Positions 59,400 to 64,000 of a stretch of DNA of 64,000 nucleotides are shown one piece after another; positions within the stretch are counted from its first letter, which is position 1; each line of letters begins with the position of its first letter. Under the pieces are notes generated by a model. That model was not told where the DNA came from. It did no database searches and worked only from the letters and a program-made list of their open reading frames with translations. Position numbers and translations under genes: made by a program. The stretch lies in contig JAIXMR010000009.1 of the NCBI GenBank assembly GCA_025677835.1, positions 1-64,000 on the forward strand, in the 5' to 3' direction. This DNA is from Sporodiniella umbellata (Eukaryota; Mucoromycota; Mucoromycetes; Mucorales; Rhizopodaceae).

Positions 59400-60874
59400 A
59401 TGCATACGTTATCCCTCTGTCATAAATGTAGCAAACCTCTGGCCTCTACTAATTCACTACAAATAAACATTTGTGAAAGTTGTACTGGGCACAAGAAAAG
59501 AGTACGGTCACGCTCTTTTACTTTTGACATTGGGCAAATAGCAGATAAAGTAAAGCAGTCTCTGCAGTTACCCCCTTCTATCGGACGTAGAAGTAGTATG
59601 CCGTCTATCAACGACGCATACCTCGAGCCGCCCAAAGGTTTGAATAGCAGCCAGGCCAACAGTCGACCTAATAGTCGACCATGCAGTCGAGCCAGTAGTC
59701 GAGCCTCTTCTTTTATTGAAGACGTAAAACAATTTTTGGCACCCCTGAGCAGAAAATCAAGCAGAACATCGCTCTTTCAAGATTTCCAAAGAGAGGAAAG
59801 AGAGCTCCAGAAAAAATCGAGCCACACCTCTCTTCTGGATGCACTCAATCCATATAAAACCAAAAAATCATTTTCTTACGAAAGAAGGGTGATCTATCAA
59901 GGTGGCGATGATCAAGAAGAAGAAGGCGAGATTGCCATGTTGAACAGTCAGCAAATCCCTATTTTGAAAACAAAAGAGATGAAAAAGATAGAATTACGCG
60001 AGGAAAGAATGCTTATTTATGGTAAACAGAAGAAAAAAGTTGTGTTGGAACAGAAAGTAAACAAACGGATCTATGCTGATTAGAAAATGCATATCTCGAA
60101 AGCATGCAGACACAGACAGGCTTAATGTTATGGGTTACGAAACAGGCACAGAAAGGACCCCCCGATGACTGGTTTGGCTATACACCTCCCCCAAAAGAAC
60201 CCAAAAAGTTCCTAGGGATTTTCAAAAGAAAGGCAAAAGTGGGAGATGCTAGACAGGAACAACTGCGGATAGGCGAAGATATTCTAAATAGACTCCCGTC
60301 TGCCTATTCACCCATCTATATCCCAGACGATCCTCCAGAAGAGTATGAAGAACAGTACGATCACGAATACACCTCCTCACCTTCCACCGTGGAAGCGTCC
60401 ACACCACAACAGCCGGTCTCTATCTTGAAAAAAACCCACTCCAGTCGAGATATGTACGACTATCGCGATTACGAGTATGAAGAGACCTTTGAGGATTACC
60501 CTTCGCTTGAAGAGCCCAGATACCCCAGGCGAGAGCAACGCGGCGCCTATCAACCAAAAAAAGACTACTTTGATTATGTAGAGCCAAGCCGTCAGTACAG
60601 TAGGCGATCGCGGGATAGTTATTGTTCTTCAGAGTACAGTACAAGAAGAAAGAGAAGAGATGATGCTCATTGTTATCCAAGCTATTATACACCCAAACCA
60701 TATGCGCCTACAACGGTAGAATGGGAATTGGCCCTCGACAGTCTTTGTGATATGTTTCCTAGAGTAGACCGATTCTTAATTGACGAATTCCTAGTGTCAG
60801 CCCAAGGAGACTTTGGTATCGCTAAAGATGAAATTATGAATATGATGATGGAGAGGCACCACTATCGAAAATAG
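59400..60874 (+). CDS. Hypothetical Ser/Arg-rich protein with zinc-ribbon-like N-terminus and CUE-like C-terminus
   Basis: Two exons (59400-60021, 60084-60874) join in phase 1 across a 62-bp intron (GTAAAC...TTAG) and give 470 residues. Without splicing the frame stops at 60083 in the intron, so the two halves would look like separate genes. N-terminus: CHKCSKPL...CESC, two CxxC pairs 19 residues apart (zinc-ribbon-like). Then a Ser-rich region with SRPNSRPCSRASSRASS repeats, a charged region, and a Tyr/Arg/Pro-rich stretch. The last 55 residues (LALDSLCDMFPRVDRFLIDE, then DFGIAKDEIMNMMM) fit a CUE-like ubiquitin-binding fold (MFP and the di-hydrophobic end). No full-length family recognised; function unknown. 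Confidence 0.72.
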
Positions 60875-61340
60875 ACTATTTCGTCCTTCCCCTCCAAAAA
60901 AAAAAAAAAAAAAAAGTCTTTGTATAAATCAAAACATTTATTTCATTAAACCAAAATATTTTCTTTTGATTGTTTTACGAGTAGTAGTAACAACCGGCTT
61001 TACTTGGTAATTGTATATATATATATATATATATATAAAGGGGAGAGGGAGGAGGCGAGGCTTTGTTTATCAACCGTAAATAAACAACAAACAAAAAAAG
61101 TAAACATATTGACTTTCTTGTCGTATTTGTTATTATCTAAAAGCACTCTCGAAATAAGAGTAGTGCGAGAAGCTGATGAATTTTGAAGTAATACAAAAAT
61201 AGCTTCAATTGAAATAAATGTGTCATAGTTTTTTGTTCTCTTTTGATTTTTCCTCTCTTTTTCTTTTTTTCTTTTTTTTTTAGTTATTTTCGTTGTGGAG
61301 CGATTTAGATAATTAAGAAAGTGAGAACGTGTATAGCAAC
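60875..61340. other. Spacer before crotonase gene
   Basis: About 466 bp, with an A run at 60897-60914, the TA microsatellite at 61013-61037 and T-rich DNA up to 61282. It holds the end of the CUE-like gene and the promoter of the peroxisomal crotonase. No ORF supported. Confidence 0.5.
61013..61037 (+). repeat. TA dinucleotide microsatellite
   Basis: About twelve TA units in the spacer before the crotonase gene. Confidence 0.85.
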
Positions 61341-62120
61341 ATGCCTGAAGTACTATTGAACATCCAAAACTATACTGCCACACTGACGCTAAACCGGCCC
61401 AACAAAGGCAATGCGTTGACTCAGACGATGATCCAAGAGTTGGTATCTTACCTGAGCCAACTCAAAAGCGATTCTAAGGTGAGAGTGATCGTCCTTACGG
61501 GGGCTGGCAAGTACTTTTGTAGCGGTATGGATCTTTCGAGCTCAATGGGACAAGAGAACAAGGATGAGTCTTTTGCTCGAGGCATTGAGGTGTTTGAAGC
61601 GTTATATCACTACCCAAAACCTGTGATTGCCAGAGTGAACGGGCCTTGCCTAGGAGGCGGCGTAGGCCTGGTGTTTACGACCGACTTTCGTGCGGTTCAT
61701 CAGAATGCCTATTTCGCATTGACGGAGGTGAAGCGAGGATTGATACCTGCGATCATCTCTAAATACATCGTGCCTGAACTGGGTGCACAGAAATCAAAAG
61801 AGTACATGTTGACAGGAAGACGCGTTTTGCCAGAAGAACTCAAGAGTTCTATGAGCGCCCTGGCCGCTTCTGAGAATGAGTTGGATGACAAGGTCCAGCA
61901 GCTAGCGAGAGAGCTGTTAGAGTCTGCACCGGGAGCTATGGCCACCATCAAGCGATTGGTACATACTATCGATGGTGATCGTGAGAGGTCCCAATATGCT
62001 CAAAAAGAAATCAAGAAGGTGTTCCTTGACATGGTTCAGTCGGAAGAAGCAGCCTACGGTATTCAGTGCTTCTTCACTAAGCAAAAACCGGACTGGTCAA
62101 CATTACACTCAAAACTATAA
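61341..62120 (+). CDS. Peroxisomal enoyl-CoA hydratase/isomerase family protein
   Basis: Single exon, 259 residues. Crotonase signatures: TLTLNRPNKGNALTQTMIQE (substrate loop), LTGAGKYFCSGMDLSS (oxyanion-hole G/A region) and NGPCLGGGVGLVFTTDFR (second oxyanion hole). A Glu (ALTEVKRGLIPAIIS) sits at the usual catalytic position. The final tripeptide is SKL, a canonical type 1 peroxisomal targeting signal. Substrate not fixed by the sequence: enoyl-CoA hydratase, delta3,delta2-isomerase and methylglutaconyl-type hydratases share these motifs. It would act in peroxisomal beta-oxidation or branched-chain acyl breakdown. The start at 61341 was preferred over a GTG-containing extension. GC content is higher than flanking DNA. 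Confidence 0.88.
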   Translation: MPEVLLNIQNYTATLTLNRPNKGNALTQTMIQELVSYLSQLKSDSKVRVIVLTGAGKYFCSGMDLSSSMGQENKDESFARGIEVFEALYHYPKPVIARVNGPCLGGGVGLVFTTDFRAVHQNAYFALTEVKRGLIPAIISKYIVPELGAQKSKEYMLTGRRVLPEELKSSMSALAASENELDDKVQQLARELLESAPGAMATIKRLVHTIDGDRERSQYAQKEIKKVFLDMVQSEEAAYGIQCFFTKQKPDWSTLHSKL

Positions 62121-62215
62121 TATGCCGTTTGTACTACGAGTAATACCAATAATAAAAGAAGAGCTGTCTTTCTATGCTTGTCTTTATCGTGCGAACTAAG
62201 TGGCTGCTACGGGGG

Positions 62216-62242
62216 TTTTTTTTTTTTTTTTTTTTTTTTTTT
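62216..62242 (+). repeat. Poly(T) run between convergent genes
   Basis: Twenty-seven T between the 3' ends of the crotonase (plus) and eL29 (minus) genes. Probably a shared 3' region, possibly relevant to transcription termination. Confidence 0.75.
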
Positions 62243-62332
62243 AGGATCAAAATGCAATAATCCAGTGCGTTTATTATCGTCTATTTTGTGTATTTGACCA
62301 TAGTAAAGAAAAAAAAAGTTTTTTTTGGGTGT

Positions 62333-62611
62333 TTATTTCTTGACAGCGGCAAGAGCCTTCTCGGTACCCTTCTTGGCGAAACGTTGGTTACGAAGGAACT
62401 TGGCATCCAACTATAAAAGAAATTAGATATTCGACTCTTGTTATTAAAGCTGGATCACTTACACCCTTGACAGAGCGGTATTTGTGGGTGGCAGTCTTCT
62501 TGATACCGTTACGGTGAGCCTTCTTGTCTAATGCCAATGTAAGTTTAAAATGACGGAGATTGTGCAGGACTTACTTTGGTTGTGGTTGGTGTGGTTCTTA
62601 GACTTGGCCAT
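62333..62611 (-). CDS. RPL29: 60S ribosomal protein eL29
   Basis: Three exons (62611-62575, 62527-62463, 62410-62333) give 59 residues. Starts MAKSKNHTNHNQNKKAHRNG, then IKKTATHKYRSVKG and LDAKFLRNQRFAKKG, matching fungal eL29 in length and sequence. It is a small basic protein near the 60S peptidyl-transferase entrance. The first exon encodes only 12 residues plus one base. Upstream (62661-62694) lies a CCATCC-type repeat, and further out a GCGGACC motif. Confidence 0.97.
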
Positions 62612-63334
62612 TTTTTATATCAAATACCCTATAATAGCATTCAACTGATTAAAAACCATTCATCCACCCGTCCATCCATCCATCCATCCATCCGTTGTTT
62701 ATTATGATTGTAGACTGACCTTTATCGATGTTTTAAAAAAAAGAAGGAAAGGATGTGTTGAAGTCTTATTTTGGTAATCATTAGCTGGCAAGGGATCTCT
62801 GAGAAAAAAAAAAGAGGCGAGGGAGCGGACCCGGACCGGACTGTGTGCCTGTCTTATGAGGGTGGATGACGATTTGGATCGTAACCATTCTCCTGTTGCT
62901 GTAGAGTGGCTGATCCAGAGATATATAAGGAAACAGAGCAACGAGCGTAGACTTGGAGCTTTTTATGAGGCATTTATGTAAAACAAAACAATCCTTAAAT
63001 TGGTTTCAAAAAGGGAGAAAATGTGAAAGGAAAGTCGAGGATTTCATATGTCTACCTTCTCCGAATATTTGCCCTTTTTCTGGGCCATAAAAAAATGAAT
63101 AAATAGGAGAAAGAAAAACAGAAGCCCTTTTCTTTCTTTAATCACTTTCTATTACCCTTTGAACATACTCTCAGATCTAACGTAACTGATCTGTCTCATA
63201 AGAAAAGCAAAGACTACTTTTTTGAAACCAATTGATGAAAAGTAGAGACACAAGCATTACAACCTATTCAGTTTCATTTTCAAGCGTTGCTTCATTATTT
63301 CATCCTCCCATTATTCTTGCCCAGTAGATCTATC
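62612..63334. other. Divergent promoter between eL29 and a hypothetical gene
   Basis: About 720 bp between divergent starts. It contains the 62661-62694 CCAT repeat, the GC-rich stretch 62818-62850 with GCGGACCCGGACCGG, and T/A runs. This is probably the eL29 promoter, plus that of the plus-strand gene at 63335. No ORF supported. Confidence 0.55.
62661..62694. repeat. CCAT tandem repeat upstream of eL29
   Basis: Tandem CCAT units (six or more, one with a C substitution) start about 50 bp upstream of the eL29 ATG. Its orientation relative to the gene is opposite to the copies in eS1 and eS30 introns. Confidence 0.8.
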
Positions 63335-63718
63335 ATGCTTAATAACAACAACAAGCGTCTTTCGCCCAGACAGGTAGCCAACAAAGCTCTTTCTTTGGCT
63401 GTCAAGAAGCTGGACCGTGATGACAAAAGAAAAAGACCTCAGTACTCGGTGCGTGAAAGGCTTCTATTATCCCATACAATGGCCAGAGCTGAAGACGTAC
63501 TCAACAAGAAAAACCATACCCAAACCCACAAGCCAGAAACAGCGCCTGTCGAAAAGATGGCGATACCCAAAAAGGAAAAGAAACAGTCCTCTGATGAGTC
63601 ACTTTTGGCAGTAGCCGTAGCCGTTTACTCTTACCAGAAAAACATGACTTTTGGTGACTGCAGACCCATTCCAATGCACCATCTTCCTATTGCTCCCGGC
63701 ATGGCTACAACCATGTAG
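63335..63718 (+). CDS. Hypothetical basic protein (127 aa)
   Basis: Single exon starting MLNNNNKRLSPRQVANKALS. N-terminal 60 residues are strongly basic and helical (VANKALSLAVKKLDRDDKRK, then SVRERLLLSHTMARAEDVLN). A Lys/Thr/Pro linker follows, and the C-terminus is more hydrophobic (LLAVAVAVYSYQKNMTFGD) with Met/His/Pro-rich end. No family recognised; possibly a fungal-specific small nuclear or mitochondrial protein. The first Met in a T-rich leader was chosen; the stop (TAG) is followed by a polyadenylation-like AATAAA at 63746-63751. Confidence 0.6.
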   Translation: MLNNNNKRLSPRQVANKALSLAVKKLDRDDKRKRPQYSVRERLLLSHTMARAEDVLNKKNHTQTHKPETAPVEKMAIPKKEKKQSSDESLLAVAVAVYSYQKNMTFGDCRPIPMHHLPIAPGMATTM

Positions 63719-63839
63719 AAGCGATTCTTATTTATTCTCACACAAATAAAAAGACTTTTTTTTGAAATTTATTATTTCTAGCGGGAATTCCCGTATTCTT
63801 ATTCCGTTTCTCTCCGGAGGTTTCGTGCATTCTTGTGTA

Positions 63840-64000
63840 TTAGATGTATGCGTGTAATTTTCTTAGTCTCTCTACGGCTTGCTCTAGTACGTCATTTGTC
63901 TTACAGTAGGCAAATCGAGCATACTTGGATGCCAGCGCTCTGTGCTCCGCCATGTAAAAATCAGAGGGGGAATAGCGCACACGCCAATCTCCTTCGTGAG
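63840..64000 (-). CDS. 3' end of kynurenine-aminotransferase-like gene, with an apparent one-base frame break
   Basis: On the minus strand, from the window edge: TKEIGVCAIPP, then in another frame SDFYMAEHRALASKYARFAY and CKTNDVLEQAVERLRKL, ending HAYI. This is the C-terminal domain of a fold-type I PLP aminotransferase like BNA3/KAT: the consensus is roughly TKE-GVAAIPPSEFY...RFAFCK...L-AVERL. The two halves are joined by a run of five C (G in plus strand, 63966-63970). Six C would keep the frame. Upstream exons lie outside the window. Either a sequencing/assembly indel in the homopolymer or a real inactivating mutation. Confidence 0.75.
   Translation of the reverse strand, partial: HEGDWRVRYSPSDFYMAEHRALASKYARFAYCKTNDVLEQAVERLRKLHAYI

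Noticed and set aside
1..64000. CRISPR arrays, bacterial operons, prophage or transposon ends
   Set aside because: No regular repeat-spacer pattern, no transposase or integrase motifs and no target-site duplications seen; the genome context is eukaryotic.

Overview
This window is nuclear DNA of a filamentous early-diverging fungus, most likely Mucoromycota (Mucorales-like). The genes carry many short GT-AG introns (about 45-160 bp). Intergenic DNA is AT-rich with long poly(dA:dT) runs. The gene set is fungal, yet it includes genes missing from budding yeast, such as SZT2, the COP9 subunit CSN8 and CDK11. There are no operons, CRISPR arrays, rRNA genes or recognisable transposons, and I found no convincing tRNA. 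Spliced models below were built by hand from reading frame, splice sites and family motifs. Nearly all close in phase and give lengths typical of their families.

Layout. Positions 1-3.4 kb are gene-poor. 3.4-15.3 kb: an RTG2-type Ppx/GppA protein (-), a secreted protein with a 3D/double-psi-barrel-like domain (-), a HELLS/Irc5 SNF2 remodeller (+), a Bax inhibitor-1 protein (+) and a Vip1/PPIP5K inositol pyrophosphate kinase (-), the last two tail to tail with 16 bp between stop codons. 15.7-27 kb: VPS13 (+), then ribosomal proteins eS1 (-) and eS30 (+) in a head-to-head pair. 27.5-38.1 kb: an IQ/coiled-coil protein, CSN8 (-), a BAG-like protein, an HPP membrane protein and the SAGA subunit ADA3/NGG1, separated by long spacers. 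38.7-49.4 kb: a 3,407-residue homologue of SZT2, the scaffold of KICSTOR, which restrains TORC1 in animals. 49.5-56.7 kb: a Gly/Tyr/Asn-rich protein with an N-myristoylation-like start, an RRM protein like S. pombe vip1, a five-fasciclin-domain membrane protein like S. pombe Fsc1, CDK11 and Tim8. 58.4-64 kb: NAA38, a 48-residue acidic protein, a Ser/Arg-rich protein with a CUE-like end, a peroxisomal crotonase ending in SKL, ribosomal protein eL29, an unknown basic protein, and the end of a kynurenine-aminotransferase-like gene carrying a one-base frame break.

How they connect. The genes are mostly independent housekeeping units. Several do share themes: vacuole, membrane contact and nutrient signalling (VPS13, SZT2, Fsc1-like, Vip1, RTG2), transcription and chromatin (HELLS, ADA3, CDK11) and translation (eS1, eS30, eL29). 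The most notable item is the near-full-length fungal SZT2. Other points of interest are a GC-AG intron that restores CSN8, a 51-bp stop-free intron inside the HELLS helicase core, and repeats of CCATCC units beside all three ribosomal protein genes.
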